Below, one piece after another: positions 16,319 through 25,253 of a stretch of 64,000 bases of DNA (positions are counted from its first letter, which is position 1; the number at the start of each line of letters is the position of its first letter). Source of the stretch: Streptomyces sp. HmicA12 (GTDB lineage Bacteria > Actinomycetota > Actinomycetes > Streptomycetales > Streptomycetaceae); contig NZ_KB891820.1 of the NCBI RefSeq assembly GCF_000373565.1, forward strand, positions 186,001 through 250,000, in the 5' to 3' direction. The notes under the pieces are model-generated. The model was given only the letters and a program-made list of their open reading frames with translations. It was not told the DNA's origin and searched no databases. A program made the position numbers and the translations under genes.

Positions 16319-17203
16319 GTGCAGAAGCTACGAACCCGCCTGATACGTACAGGACTTGCCGCACTCCTGGCCGTCGGCGGCATCGCCACCTCGCAGGCCG
16401 TGACCGCCCAGGCCGCCGAGAACCCGTACGAGCGCGGGCCCGCCCCCACCGTCTCCAGCATCGAGGCGTCCCGCGGCTCCTACGCGGTCTCGCAGACCAC
16501 CGTGTCCTCGCTGAGCGTCAGCGGATTCGGCGGCGGCACCATCTACTACCCGACGTCGACGGCCGACGGCACGTTCGGCGCCGTCGCGATCTCGCCCGGC
16601 TACACGGCCTACCAGTCGTCGATCGCCTGGCTCGGCCCGCGCCTGGCCTCGCAGGGCTTCGTCGTCTTCACCATCGACACCAACACCACGCTCGACCAGC
16701 CCGACAGCCGCGGCCGTCAACTCCTGTCCGCGCTGGACTACCTGACCCAGCAGAGCTCGGTGCGCACCCGCATCGACACCAGCCGGCTCGGCGTCATGGG
16801 CCACTCCATGGGCGGCGGCGGCACCCTCGAAGCCGCCAAGAGCCGGCCCTCGCTGCAGGCCGCGATCCCGCTGACCGGCTGGAACACCGACAAGACCTGG
16901 CCCGAGATCAAGACCCCGACGCTCGTGGTGGGCGCCGACGGTGACACCATCGCGCCGGTGGCCACGCACTCCGAGCCGTTCTACAGCAGCCTGCCGAGCT
17001 CGCTCGACAAGGCGTACCTGGAGCTGCGGGGCGCCACGCACTTCACCCCGAACTCCTCCAACACCACGATCGCCAAGTACTCGATCTCCTGGCTGAAGCG
17101 CTTCATCGACAACGACACCCGGTACGAGCAGTTCCTCTGCCCGCTGCCGAGCGCGAGCACCACGATCGCCGAGTACCGGGGCAACTGCCCGCACACGTCC
17201 TGA
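16319..17203 (+). CDS. lipA: Secreted polyester hydrolase/lipase, cutinase-PETase type (LipA)
   Basis: The 294-residue product has a signal peptide of about 33 residues ending in AQA, then a compact alpha/beta hydrolase. The mature start ENPYERGP, the oxyanion loop SPGYTAYQSS, GHSMGGGGTL with Ser163, GADGDTIAPV with Asp209 and the GATHF histidine (His241) match Thermobifida cutinases and the Streptomyces exfoliatus lipase. Trp188 in LTGWN sits at the aromatic position that stacks on polyester rings, and Cys274 and Cys290 form the C-terminal disulfide. The GTG start follows AAGGGA. It is followed by a hairpin and a LipR-like regulator gene. Confidence 0.9.
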   Translation: MQKLRTRLIRTGLAALLAVGGIATSQAVTAQAAENPYERGPAPTVSSIEASRGSYAVSQTTVSSLSVSGFGGGTIYYPTSTADGTFGAVAISPGYTAYQSSIAWLGPRLASQGFVVFTIDTNTTLDQPDSRGRQLLSALDYLTQQSSVRTRIDTSRLGVMGHSMGGGGTLEAAKSRPSLQAAIPLTGWNTDKTWPEIKTPTLVVGADGDTIAPVATHSEPFYSSLPSSLDKAYLELRGATHFTPNSSNTTIAKYSISWLKRFIDNDTRYEQFLCPLPSASTTIAEYRGNCPHTS

Positions 17204-17247
17204 CGTCCGGGACATGAGGGTGCTGTGCGGTGACACAGCGTCCCATG

Positions 17248-17276
17248 GTGCCGGTTGGGTTTCTGCCCAACCGGCA
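17248..17276. terminator. Perfect 12-bp hairpin after lipA
   Basis: GTGCCGGTTGGG-TTTCTG-CCCAACCGGCAC forms a perfect stem with a six-base loop 45 bases after the lipA stop and 37 bases before the regulator start. It most likely ends the lipA transcript. An operator role for the downstream gene is the alternative. Confidence 0.75.
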
Positions 17277-17312
17277 CTGTGCGTAAGGCGGTTCCTGCCT
17301 ACCGTGGCGTAA

Positions 17313-19283
17313 GTGACCGGTAGAAGCGTCCTGTTGCTGACCGCCGCCGCGTACGAGGCCGACCCGCAGGGGTCCGGCGCCGACGCGGCGCTCGTCCTGC
17401 GGGCCGCGGCGGCGGCCGGGCTCGGCGTCAAGGCCCTGGACGACGCCGAGCGGGCGGGCCTGCGACGCACCGCCGATGGGCGGCTGCGACTGCCGGACCC
17501 GCGGGCCGTGTACGAGGCGGCGCCGCCGGACCGCCGCAGAACCGCGCACCGCCTGCTGGCCGCGGCCGCCACGGGGGAGCGGCAGCGGCCCGCGGGCCTG
17601 CTGCACCGGGCGCTCGCGGAGCCGTACCCGGACGAACGGCTCGGCGCCGCGCTGGCCGCGGCGGCGGGGGAGCCGGGCCCGCCCACGGGGGAGCGGGCCA
17701 CGGCCCTCGCCCTCGCCGCGGCCCTCGCCACGGACCCGGCGGTCCGCGCGGAGCGGCTCGTCGCCGCGGCGGACCTCGCGCGGCGCGCGGGCCGGCCGGA
17801 ACGGGCCCGCGAACTCCTCGACGGCCTCGTCGAGTTGGCCGTCCCGGACCCGGTGCGGGGGCGCGCCGCCCTCGTCCACGGGCTGCTCGCCCTGCGCGAC
17901 GGCCCGGTGGCCGACGCCCGCGCCTCCCTCCTGCTCGCCGCCCGCCTCTGCGCCCCGGACCCGGTGGCCCTCGAGGCCAGGCTCGCGGCGGCGGAGGCCG
18001 CGTGGGCGCTCGGCGACGCGGAGGGATACCGGGACGTGGTCGGCGTACAGGGGATCCCGCCGGGACCCGGCACCGTCCTCGACTACCGGCTCGGCATGTC
18101 CGCCTCGCTCGGCGAACGGTTCCTGGCGGGACGCGCCGCCCTGTCCCGGGTCGTCGAGCGCGCCGCGAGCGGCACGGAGGACCCCCAGGTGGGCGGGTTG
18201 CTGCGGGCCGGGGCCGCGGCCCTGGTCGCGGGTGACGTCGAGGCCGCCTGTGGCCTCGGCAGCAGGGCGCTCGCCGCGGCCCGCGCCCGGGACGCGGCGC
18301 CCGAGGTGCCGCGGGCCCTGGAGCTGCTCGCGTACGGGGAGCTGCGCTCGGGGCGGCACGCCCGGGCCCGGGCCCACGCCGAAGAGGGGCTGCGCACCGC
18401 CCACGCCACCGGGCAGCGCAATCTGATGGCCGACCAGCACGCGATCCTCGCCCTCGTCGCCTCCCTCGACTGCGACGCCGACACGGTCGCCCGGCACGCC
18501 GGGGTGGCGCAGGGCATCGCCGCCCGCCACGGCCTCGTACAGGCCGCGACCCTCGCCCAGTGGGCCCTGGCCAGGACCGATCTGGCGCGCGGCCTGGCGG
18601 CCGAGGCGGTGGCCAGGCTCGGGCCGCTGGTCGGGTCCGGGCCGCGGTGCGGGCACTTCGCGGTGCGGATGCTCGCCGTGCCGTGCTTCGTCGAGGCGGC
18701 CGTCCTGGCGGGCGGGCGAGGCGGGGCGCGGGGCGCCGTCGCGGAGTTCACGGTGTGGACCGAGCGTGGCCACGACCCGCAGGCCCCGGCCCAACTCGCG
18801 CGCTGCCACGCCCTGTTGAACCCGTCCGACGAGCTGTTCGCCGAGGCCCTCGTCCGGCACGACAGCACGGGCGGCGGCGACTTCGAGCGGGCCCGCACCG
18901 CCGCTCTCTACGGCAAATGGCTGCGCCGCACCCGCAGGCCCGCCCGCGCCCGGGCGTTGCTGCGCGACGCGCTCGTCGCCTTCGAGCGGTGCGGCGCCAC
19001 GGTCTGGGCCGCGCAGACCGCGGCCGAGTTGCGGGCCACCGGCGAGGCCCCCGACCATCACCAACCGCCGGGCGAACTGGCCGAGTTGACCCCGCAGCAG
19101 TTGCGCATCGCCCGCTGCGTCGCGGAGGGTGACACCAACCGCGAGGTCGCGCGCCGTCTCTCGGTGAGCCCACGCACCGTCGATCACCATCTGCGCAATG
19201 TGTTCGCGCAGCTCGGCGTGCGTTCGCGCGTCGAGCTCGCCCGCCTCGTGCACCGCGCGGAACGGCCCGCCGCGGCCTCCTGA
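17313..19283 (+). CDS. LuxR-type regulator, LipR-like but without ATPase domain
   Basis: This 656-residue protein ends in a LuxR/GerE helix-turn-helix (LTPQQLRIARCVAEGDTNRE and VSPRTVDHHLRNVF, about residues 590-645) and is otherwise an alanine-rich helical repeat. Its first 80 residues resemble the winged-helix part that follows the P-loop ATPase in large LAL regulators, yet no Walker A or B motif is present in it or upstream in frame. In Streptomyces exfoliatus and S. coelicolor the lipA gene is followed by lipR, a large LAL activator of lipA, so this gene may have the same job in a shortened form. The GTG start has no obvious ribosome site. Confidence 0.8.
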   Translation: MTGRSVLLLTAAAYEADPQGSGADAALVLRAAAAAGLGVKALDDAERAGLRRTADGRLRLPDPRAVYEAAPPDRRRTAHRLLAAAATGERQRPAGLLHRALAEPYPDERLGAALAAAAGEPGPPTGERATALALAAALATDPAVRAERLVAAADLARRAGRPERARELLDGLVELAVPDPVRGRAALVHGLLALRDGPVADARASLLLAARLCAPDPVALEARLAAAEAAWALGDAEGYRDVVGVQGIPPGPGTVLDYRLGMSASLGERFLAGRAALSRVVERAASGTEDPQVGGLLRAGAAALVAGDVEAACGLGSRALAAARARDAAPEVPRALELLAYGELRSGRHARARAHAEEGLRTAHATGQRNLMADQHAILALVASLDCDADTVARHAGVAQGIAARHGLVQAATLAQWALARTDLARGLAAEAVARLGPLVGSGPRCGHFAVRMLAVPCFVEAAVLAGGRGGARGAVAEFTVWTERGHDPQAPAQLARCHALLNPSDELFAEALVRHDSTGGGDFERARTAALYGKWLRRTRRPARARALLRDALVAFERCGATVWAAQTAAELRATGEAPDHHQPPGELAELTPQQLRIARCVAEGDTNREVARRLSVSPRTVDHHLRNVFAQLGVRSRVELARLVHRAERPAAAS

Positions 19284-19415
19284 GCAAGATCTCGCCCGGT
19301 CACCGCACGGCATCGTTTCCTCCCGGGGGCTGGAGACCGACCAGACGGTATGCCATTCTTCGGGCCCCGGGGCGGGGCAGTCGCGCCCCGGCGCGAGCCG
19401 AACCGTGGAGGACCG

Positions 19416-20645
19416 ATGCCCGCGCACCTCGTACACGCACGCCCCCGCCCCCAGGTCGCCGACGCCCCCGCGGGGCCCGCCGCCGTCGCCGTGCTGCGCA
19501 CCGCGGCGCTCCCGCTCATGGGACGGCTGCCCCTGCTCGCCGAGCGGCTGATGGCCGAACTCGCGGAACGGGAACCGGCCTACCGCGCCGCGATCGAGGC
19601 CGACCCCGCCGACGTACGCCAGGAGATCCAGCGCTCCCTGCGGCACAGCGTCGGTTCGCTGCTCGACCCGGCCCGCTCGCGCGCCGCCGCCCGGGCCTGC
19701 TCGGCCCGGATCGGCGCCGAACGCGCGGCCCGGGGCCTCCCGCTCGACGCCGTGCTGCACGCCTTCCGGCTCGGTGGCGCCCTGATCTGGCAGGCGCTGG
19801 TCGACGAGGTCACGACCCGGCACCCCGAGGACGCCCACCTCCTGGTCCATCTCGCCGCCGACGTGTGGAGCTTCGTCGACGAGCACTGCACCCGCGTGGC
19901 CGACGCCTACCGGCAGGCCGAACGCGAACTGACCTGGCGGCGCGAGAACCGGCGCCGCCTGATGGCCGCGGCCCTCCTCGACGGCGCCACCCGCATCGCC
20001 GACCTGCCCGACGCGGCCGCCGAGCTGGAACTGCCCGAGCGGGGGCGGTACGCGGTCGTCCTGGTGGCGGGCGGCCGCGGGGTCCGGCAGCCGGTGCCGG
20101 GCGCGCTGCGGGCGGTCTGGCAGCCGGGGCCCGACGTGGAGCGGGCCATCGTCGCCCTCGGGGACCGTGAACCGGCCCAACTGGCCGCTTCCTACCGCGA
20201 ACTGACGGACCGTACGAGAGGTGTGCGGGTCGGTATCAGCCCCGCCGTCGACGGGCTCGCCGCGGTCGGGGCGGCCCGGCGCCTCGCCGAGACCGCCCTG
20301 CGGATCTGCCCCGTCGCCGGCGGCACCGTCCTGCTCGACGACGATCTGCCCGCCGCCCTCGTCGCCGCCGCGCCCGCGCTCGGCCGCCTCCTCGCCGATC
20401 GGGTGCTCGGTCCGCTGCTCGCCCTGCCCCCGACCGACCGCGACCTCCTGCTCGACACCCTCACGGTCTGGCTGGACTGCGACGGCTCGGCGCAGCGGGC
20501 GGCGGCCCGCCTCTACTGCCACCGCAACACCGTGCTGAACCGGCTGCGCCGCTGCGAGCAGCTGACCGGCCGGAGCCTGGCCCGCCCCAGCAACCTCGTG
20601 GAGCTCGGCCTCGCCCTGAGCGCGCACCGGATGCGGCAGAGCTGA
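19416..20645 (+). CDS. PucR/CdaR-type helix-turn-helix regulator
   Basis: The 409-residue protein has an N-terminal helical sensor domain (about residues 25-175), a degenerate GGDEF-like middle region and a C-terminal PucR helix-turn-helix with the signature AARLYCHRNTVLNRLRRCEQLTGR read across residues 370-395. The ATG at 19416 has GTGGAGG seven bases upstream. Such proteins usually activate catabolic genes in response to a metabolite. No adjacent target operon is evident, so the ligand is unknown. Confidence 0.85.
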   Translation: MPAHLVHARPRPQVADAPAGPAAVAVLRTAALPLMGRLPLLAERLMAELAEREPAYRAAIEADPADVRQEIQRSLRHSVGSLLDPARSRAAARACSARIGAERAARGLPLDAVLHAFRLGGALIWQALVDEVTTRHPEDAHLLVHLAADVWSFVDEHCTRVADAYRQAERELTWRRENRRRLMAAALLDGATRIADLPDAAAELELPERGRYAVVLVAGGRGVRQPVPGALRAVWQPGPDVERAIVALGDREPAQLAASYRELTDRTRGVRVGISPAVDGLAAVGAARRLAETALRICPVAGGTVLLDDDLPAALVAAAPALGRLLADRVLGPLLALPPTDRDLLLDTLTVWLDCDGSAQRAAARLYCHRNTVLNRLRRCEQLTGRSLARPSNLVELGLALSAHRMRQS

Positions 20646-20658
20646 CCCGGCGCACCCC

Positions 20659-20682
20659 GAGAAAGTACGCGAGAAAGTACGC
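20659..20682. repeat. Tandem direct repeat before the ArsR operator
   Basis: The 12-base unit GAGAAAGTACGC occurs twice head to tail directly before and partly overlapping the palindrome at 20677-20726. It may be a second binding element or part of the promoter. Confidence 0.5.
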
Positions 20683-20726
20683 AGGAAAAGTTGCGCAACA
20701 AATATTGCGCAACTTTCCCTGCGTAC
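20677..20726. promoter_or_regulatory. Large palindromic operator of the ArsR-MFS operon
   Basis: Two 22-base arms with one mismatch flank CAAATA. The inner part, AAAGTTGCGCAA and its exact complement TTGCGCAACTTT, is perfect, and the outer GTACGCAGG pairs with CCTGCGTAC. It ends 13 bases before the ATG of the regulator gene, where repressor binding would block transcription. The AT-rich centre stands out in this GC-rich window. Confidence 0.8.
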
Positions 20727-20739
20727 CTATGGTCGGAGC

Positions 20740-21324
20740 ATGACCGAGTCACGCCGGATCACCGACGTCGCCACCCTCAAGGCCTTCGGCCACCCCCTGC
20801 GCATGCGGCTCTACGGAGCCCTCAAGCTGCGCGGTACCGCCACCGCATCCCAACTGGTGGACGACCTGGACGACGGCACGGCCGTCTCGCTGGTCAGCTA
20901 CCACCTGCGCAAACTCGCCGAGCACGGCCTCATCGAACCGGCCGAGCAGGCCGGCGACGGCCGGGAGCGCTGGTGGCAGGCGGCCCAGGAGGCGCTGCGG
21001 TTCGACAGCGCCGACTTCCGCGGCTCCCCGGAGGGCGCCGCCGCCCACGCCTCGCTCTCACGCGTCATCGACAACGAGCGCCGCGACCGCTACCACCAGT
21101 TCCTGGAACAGCGCCCCGGCTGGCGCGAGGAGTGGCAGGACGCCCACGACGCCTCCGACTTCATCGCCCGCCTGACCCCCGCCGAACTCAAGGAACTCAG
21201 CGCCGAACTGCACGCCACCGTCCTGCGCTACGTGGAACACGGCAAGGCCGCCGACCCGGCGGGCGACGCCGAGGACCGCGAGACCGTCGCCCTGCACCTG
21301 TACGCGTTCCCGGTCCGGGGGTGA
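20740..21324 (+). CDS. ArsR-like winged-helix repressor
   Basis: The 194-residue protein has an N-terminal winged helix (about residues 8-85) with LKAFGHPLRMRLYGALKLRG, the recognition region VSLVSYHLRKLAEHGLIE and the wing. A C-terminal region rich in charged helices follows. No cysteine-based metal site is seen, so it probably senses a small organic molecule. It lies directly behind the 20677-20726 palindrome and overlaps the transporter start by GTGA, the usual form of an autoregulated efflux operon. Confidence 0.85.
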   Translation: MTESRRITDVATLKAFGHPLRMRLYGALKLRGTATASQLVDDLDDGTAVSLVSYHLRKLAEHGLIEPAEQAGDGRERWWQAAQEALRFDSADFRGSPEGAAAHASLSRVIDNERRDRYHQFLEQRPGWREEWQDAHDASDFIARLTPAELKELSAELHATVLRYVEHGKAADPAGDAEDRETVALHLYAFPVRG

Positions 21325-22631
21325 GCGCGGTGACCCTCGACCCGCTCGCCGCACGCAGACGGTACTGCGCCGTCTCGTTCCTGTTCTGGCTGCCGGCCGG
21401 CTTCTACATACCCGTCCAGGTGCTGCTGCTGACCGAGCGCGGGGTGTCCCTCGCGACGATCGCCGCCCTGTTCGCCGTGCACTCCCTGACGGCCGCGGCC
21501 CTCGAACTGCCCACCGGCGGACTCTCCGACGTCCTCGGCCGCCGCGCCGTCCTCGCCGCCTCCGGAGTGCTGACCGTCGCCGCCCTCGCGCTGACCGCGT
21601 TCGGCACCGCCGTGTGGGTCTTCGCCCTGGCCATGGTGCTCAAGGGCGCGGCCCGCGCCCTCAACAGCGGCCCGGCGGAGGCCTGGTACGTCGACACCGT
21701 GCACGCCCACGAAGGACCGGACGCGGAACTGCGCCCCGGCCTCGCCCGCGGCGGCGCCGCCGGTGCCGTGGCACTCGCCGTCGGCACCCTGTGCGGCGGG
21801 CTCGGCCCGTGGCTGCTCGACCGAGCCGGGTACGGCGAGGCGGCCCTCGGCGTGCCGGTGCTCGCGCTGCCGCTCCTCGCGGGCGCCGTCGTCAGCGCGT
21901 TCTACGTCGGCTACGTCCTGCTCGCCCTGCCCGAACCGCCGCGCCCGCCCGCCACCCTGCGCGGCGTCCTCACCGGGATCCCCGGCACCGTCGCGGCCGG
22001 CATCAGGCTCAGCGTCCGCGACGGCCTCGTCCGCCGCGTGGTGCTGACCGCCGCCGCCACCGGCAGCGCCCTCGGCGTCGTGGAACTGCTCACCCCCGGC
22101 CGCGCCGCCGACCTCAGCGGAACCGCCGCCGACGGCGCGGTCCTCTACGCGGTCCTGTCCTGCGCCGGATTCTTCGGCACCGCCTTCGGCAACCGGCTCG
22201 CGCCCCTGGCCGCCCGCCTCGCCAAGAGCGGGGAACGGGCCATCCTCGCAGGCGAGTTGACCGCGGTGCTCGGCGCGGTACTGCTCTGCGTCACCGCGGC
22301 GACGGACCTGGCCGTCCTGGCCGCCCTCGGCTACCTGCTCATCTACGTGGGGATCGGCGCGGCAGGCCCCAGCGTCAACGAGTTCCTGCACCGCCGCACC
22401 GACAGCGCGGGCCGCGCCACGACCCTGTCCGTCCAGTCACTCGCCCTGCAACTGGCCGGTGCCACCGGCGGGTTGATCGCGGGCGCCCTGCCGCCCGGCG
22501 CGACGGCCTGGCTGCCCGGCGTGGTCGGGCTCGCGGCGGGGGCCCTGCTGTGGACGCGCCGGGCCCCGGCCGCGTCCACAACTCCCGTACCCGTGAAGGT
22601 CGTTACAGCCCGAGCGCCTTCGTCTCACTGA
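21321..22631 (+). CDS. MFS transporter, probable drug efflux
   Basis: A 436-residue protein with about twelve membrane segments. The loop between segments 2 and 3 reads ELPTGGLSDVLGRRAVL, the MFS motif A. It is translationally coupled to the ArsR-like gene, so efflux of the compound sensed by the repressor is likely. Its 3' end overlaps the convergent TIGR03085-like gene by 29 bases, so the last ten or so residues are shared with the opposite coding region. Confidence 0.85.
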   Translation: MSAVTLDPLAARRRYCAVSFLFWLPAGFYIPVQVLLLTERGVSLATIAALFAVHSLTAAALELPTGGLSDVLGRRAVLAASGVLTVAALALTAFGTAVWVFALAMVLKGAARALNSGPAEAWYVDTVHAHEGPDAELRPGLARGGAAGAVALAVGTLCGGLGPWLLDRAGYGEAALGVPVLALPLLAGAVVSAFYVGYVLLALPEPPRPPATLRGVLTGIPGTVAAGIRLSVRDGLVRRVVLTAAATGSALGVVELLTPGRAADLSGTAADGAVLYAVLSCAGFFGTAFGNRLAPLAARLAKSGERAILAGELTAVLGAVLLCVTAATDLAVLAALGYLLIYVGIGAAGPSVNEFLHRRTDSAGRATTLSVQSLALQLAGATGGLIAGALPPGATAWLPGVVGLAAGALLWTRRAPAASTTPVPVKVVTARAPSSH

Positions 22632-23238
22632 GCCGCTCGATCGCCGCCTTGTCGCCCTCCAGCTCCACGTTCGCCGCGTCCTGCCGGCCGAACGCGAACA
22701 TCAGCAGCTCGGCCGGCTCGCCGGTGACCGTGACCACCGGAGTCCCCTTGTGGGCCACCGCGGTCTGCCCGTCGGGCCGGCGCAGGACCAGGCCCACCGG
22801 CGCCTTGCGGCCCATCACCCGGGCCATCCGCTCGAGACGCGACCACAGCGCGTCCGAGAAGACCGGGTCGAGCTCCCGCGGCGACCAGTCGGGCTGCGCA
22901 CGGCGCACGTCCTCGGTGTGGACGTAGAACTCCACCGCGTTCGACGCCTCGTCGACCTGCTTCAACGAGAACGGCGAGAACCGCGGCGGGCCGGTCCTGA
23001 TCAGCTGGATGAGCTCCTCGTACGGCTTCTCCGCGAACTCCGCCTGCACCCGGTCCAGGCGGGAGGCGAGCTGCTTGATGACGAGCCCGCCCGCCGCGTC
23101 GGGGCGGCGCTCACGCACCACCACATGGGCCGCGAGATCGCGGGTGGTCCAGCCCTCGCACAGAGTGGGGGCCTGCGGGCCCGCCGCCTCCAGGAGGTCC
23201 GCGAGAAGAAGTCGTTCACGCTTGGCATGGGTCGACAT
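22603..23238 (-). CDS. Maleylpyruvate isomerase/DinB-like metal-binding protein (TIGR03085 type)
   Basis: The 211-residue protein begins MSTHAKRERLLLADLLEAAG and contains TLCEGWTTRDLAAHVVVRERRPD, typical of the mycothiol-dependent maleylpyruvate isomerase N-terminal fold with its metal histidines. The subfamily with this start is recalled as TIGR03085. Its reaction is unknown; a mycothiol- or metal-dependent transferase is likely. It overlaps the convergent MFS gene at the 3' end and is divergent from hisI. Confidence 0.82.
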   Translation of the reverse strand: MSTHAKRERLLLADLLEAAGPQAPTLCEGWTTRDLAAHVVVRERRPDAAGGLVIKQLASRLDRVQAEFAEKPYEELIQLIRTGPPRFSPFSLKQVDEASNAVEFYVHTEDVRRAQPDWSPRELDPVFSDALWSRLERMARVMGRKAPVGLVLRRPDGQTAVAHKGTPVVTVTGEPAELLMFAFGRQDAANVELEGDKAAIERLSETKALGL

Positions 23239-23322
23239 GGCCGCCAGCCTACGACCGCCCCCGGCAGTCCGGACAGTGGACGCGGACCGGAGTGACCCGA
23301 GTGGCGCGGCACAATGGCACGT

Positions 23323-23688
23323 ATGACCAGCGCAACCCCCTCCAGCGACCTCGACCCGGCCATCGCCGCCCGCCTCAAGCGCAGCGCCGACGGCCTGGTC
23401 CCCGCCATCGCCCAGCAGTACGACACCGGCGAGGTGCTGATGCTCGGCTGGATGGACGACGAGGCGCTGCACCGCACCCTGACCACCGGCCGCTGCACCT
23501 ACTGGTCGCGCAGCCGCCAGGAGTACTGGGTCAAGGGCGACACCTCCGGCCACTTCCAGCACGTGAAGTCCGTCGCGCTCGACTGCGACGCCGACACCGT
23601 GCTCGTCAAGGTCGACCAGGTCGGCGCCGCCTGCCACACCGGCGCCCGGACCTGCTTCGACGCCGACGTCTTCCCCGTGAAGCAGTAG
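23323..23688 (+). CDS. hisI: Phosphoribosyl-AMP cyclohydrolase
   Basis: This 121-residue zinc enzyme opens the purine ring of PR-AMP in step three of histidine synthesis. The core YDTGEVLMLGWMDDEAL, TYWSRSRQEYWVKGDTSGH, the metal motif DCDADTVLVKV and the zinc cysteines in AACHTGARTCF are all present. An in-frame ATG nine bases earlier (23314) is the alternative start. It is separated from the main his operon and sits 11 bases before trpE, the usual actinobacterial arrangement. Confidence 0.95.
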   Translation: MTSATPSSDLDPAIAARLKRSADGLVPAIAQQYDTGEVLMLGWMDDEALHRTLTTGRCTYWSRSRQEYWVKGDTSGHFQHVKSVALDCDADTVLVKVDQVGAACHTGARTCFDADVFPVKQ

Positions 23689-23699
23689 GGTCGGCCGCC

Positions 23700-25184
23700 A
23701 TGGATCTCGAGACCTTCCGCAAGCTGGCGACCGACCGCCGAGTGATCCCCGTCAGCCGCAAGCTCCTCGCGGACGGCGACACCCCCGTCGGCCTGTACCG
23801 CAAGCTCGCCGCCGAACGGCCCGGCACGTTCCTCCTGGAGTCCGCGGAGAACGGCCGCGCCGGGTTCTTGTGGTCCCGCTATTCGTTCGTCGGCGTCCGC
23901 TCGGCCGGTACGCTCACCGAGCGCGACGGACAGGCGCACTGGCTGGGCGCCCCGCCGGTCGGCGTCCCCGTCGACGGCGACCCCCTCGCGGCGCTGCGTG
24001 CCACCGTCGAGACGCTGCACACCCCGCGCTACGAGGGCCTGCCCCCGTTCACCGGCGGCATGGTCGGCTACCTCGGCTACGACATCGTGCGCCGCCTGGA
24101 GAAGGTCGGCCCCGGCGAGCGCGACGACCTGAAACTGCCCGAGCTGACGATGCTGCTCACCAGCGACCTCGCCGTCCTCGACCACTGGGACGGCTCGGTC
24201 CTGCTGATCGCCAACGCGATCAACCACAACGACCTGGAGACGGGCGTCGACGAGGCCTACGCCGACGCCGTCGCCCGGCTCGACGCCATGGAGGCCGACC
24301 TCGGCAAGGCGGTCGACTCCGCCCCCGCCGCGCTGCCGCCGTCCGAGCTCCCCGAGTTCACCGCGCTGTGGGGCGGCGAGCAGTACCAGGAAGCCGTCGA
24401 GGACATCAAGGAGCGCATCCGCGCGGGCGAGGCCTTCCAGGTCGTGCCCTCCCAGCGCTTCGAAACCCCTTGCACGGCAAGCGCGTTGGACGTCTACCGC
24501 GTCCTGCGGGCGACCAACCCGTCCCCGTACATGTACCTGTTCCGGTTCGACGGCTTCGACGTGGTCGGCTCGTCCCCGGAGGCCCTCGTCAAGGTCGAGG
24601 ACGGCCGCGCCATGGTCCACCCCATCGCCGGCACCCGCCCGCGCGGCGCGACCCCGCAGGCCGACCAGGCGTACGCCGACGAACTGATCGCCGACCCCAA
24701 GGAGCGCGCCGAGCACCTCATGCTCGTCGACCTCGGCCGCAACGACCTGGGCCGGGTCTGCGAACCCGGTTCCGTCGAGGTCGTCGACTTCATGTCCATC
24801 GAGCGGTACTCGCACGTCATGCACATCGTGTCCACCGTGACCGGACAGGTGGCCGAGGGGCGCTCCGCCTACGACGTGCTCACCGCCTGCTTCCCGGCGG
24901 GCACCCTCTCCGGTGCCCCCAAGCCGCGCGCGATGCAGATCATCGACGAGCTGGAGCCGTCCCGGCGCGGTCTGTACGGCGGCTGCGTCGGCTACCTCGA
25001 CTTCGCCGGCGACTCCGACACCGCGATCGCCATCCGCACCGCCCTGCTGCGCGACGGCACCGCGTACGTGCAGGCGGGCGCGGGTGTCGTCGCCGACTCC
25101 GACCCGGTCGCCGAGGACACCGAGTGCCGCAACAAGGCCGCCGCCGTGCTGCGCGCCGTCCACACCGCGAACCGGCTCGGGTGA
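23700..25184 (+). CDS. trpE: Anthranilate synthase component I
   Basis: The 494-residue chorismate-binding enzyme makes anthranilate. The first domain includes the Trp feedback region with LLESAENG, and the C-terminal catalytic part shows EAFQVVPSQRF, PIAGTRPRG, LVDLGRNDLGRV and GTLSGAPKPRAM. There is no fused glutaminase domain and no trpG in this window, so the amidotransferase partner must be encoded elsewhere. The ATG follows hisI by 11 bases, so the two are probably co-transcribed. Confidence 0.96.
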   Translation: MDLETFRKLATDRRVIPVSRKLLADGDTPVGLYRKLAAERPGTFLLESAENGRAGFLWSRYSFVGVRSAGTLTERDGQAHWLGAPPVGVPVDGDPLAALRATVETLHTPRYEGLPPFTGGMVGYLGYDIVRRLEKVGPGERDDLKLPELTMLLTSDLAVLDHWDGSVLLIANAINHNDLETGVDEAYADAVARLDAMEADLGKAVDSAPAALPPSELPEFTALWGGEQYQEAVEDIKERIRAGEAFQVVPSQRFETPCTASALDVYRVLRATNPSPYMYLFRFDGFDVVGSSPEALVKVEDGRAMVHPIAGTRPRGATPQADQAYADELIADPKERAEHLMLVDLGRNDLGRVCEPGSVEVVDFMSIERYSHVMHIVSTVTGQVAEGRSAYDVLTACFPAGTLSGAPKPRAMQIIDELEPSRRGLYGGCVGYLDFAGDSDTAIAIRTALLRDGTAYVQAGAGVVADSDPVAEDTECRNKAAAVLRAVHTANRLG

Positions 25185-25253
25185 CGCGACGCCGTGTGAA
25201 GTGACGCACGCCTCGCGCCCCCGGGGCACACGGACCTGTACAGAGGGGTGATA

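Noticed and set aside
17103..20627. A 1174-residue minus-strand frame across the LuxR and PucR genes
   Set aside because: The sense genes have clear helix-turn-helix domains and ribosome sites, while the antisense product is repetitive and has no recognisable family.
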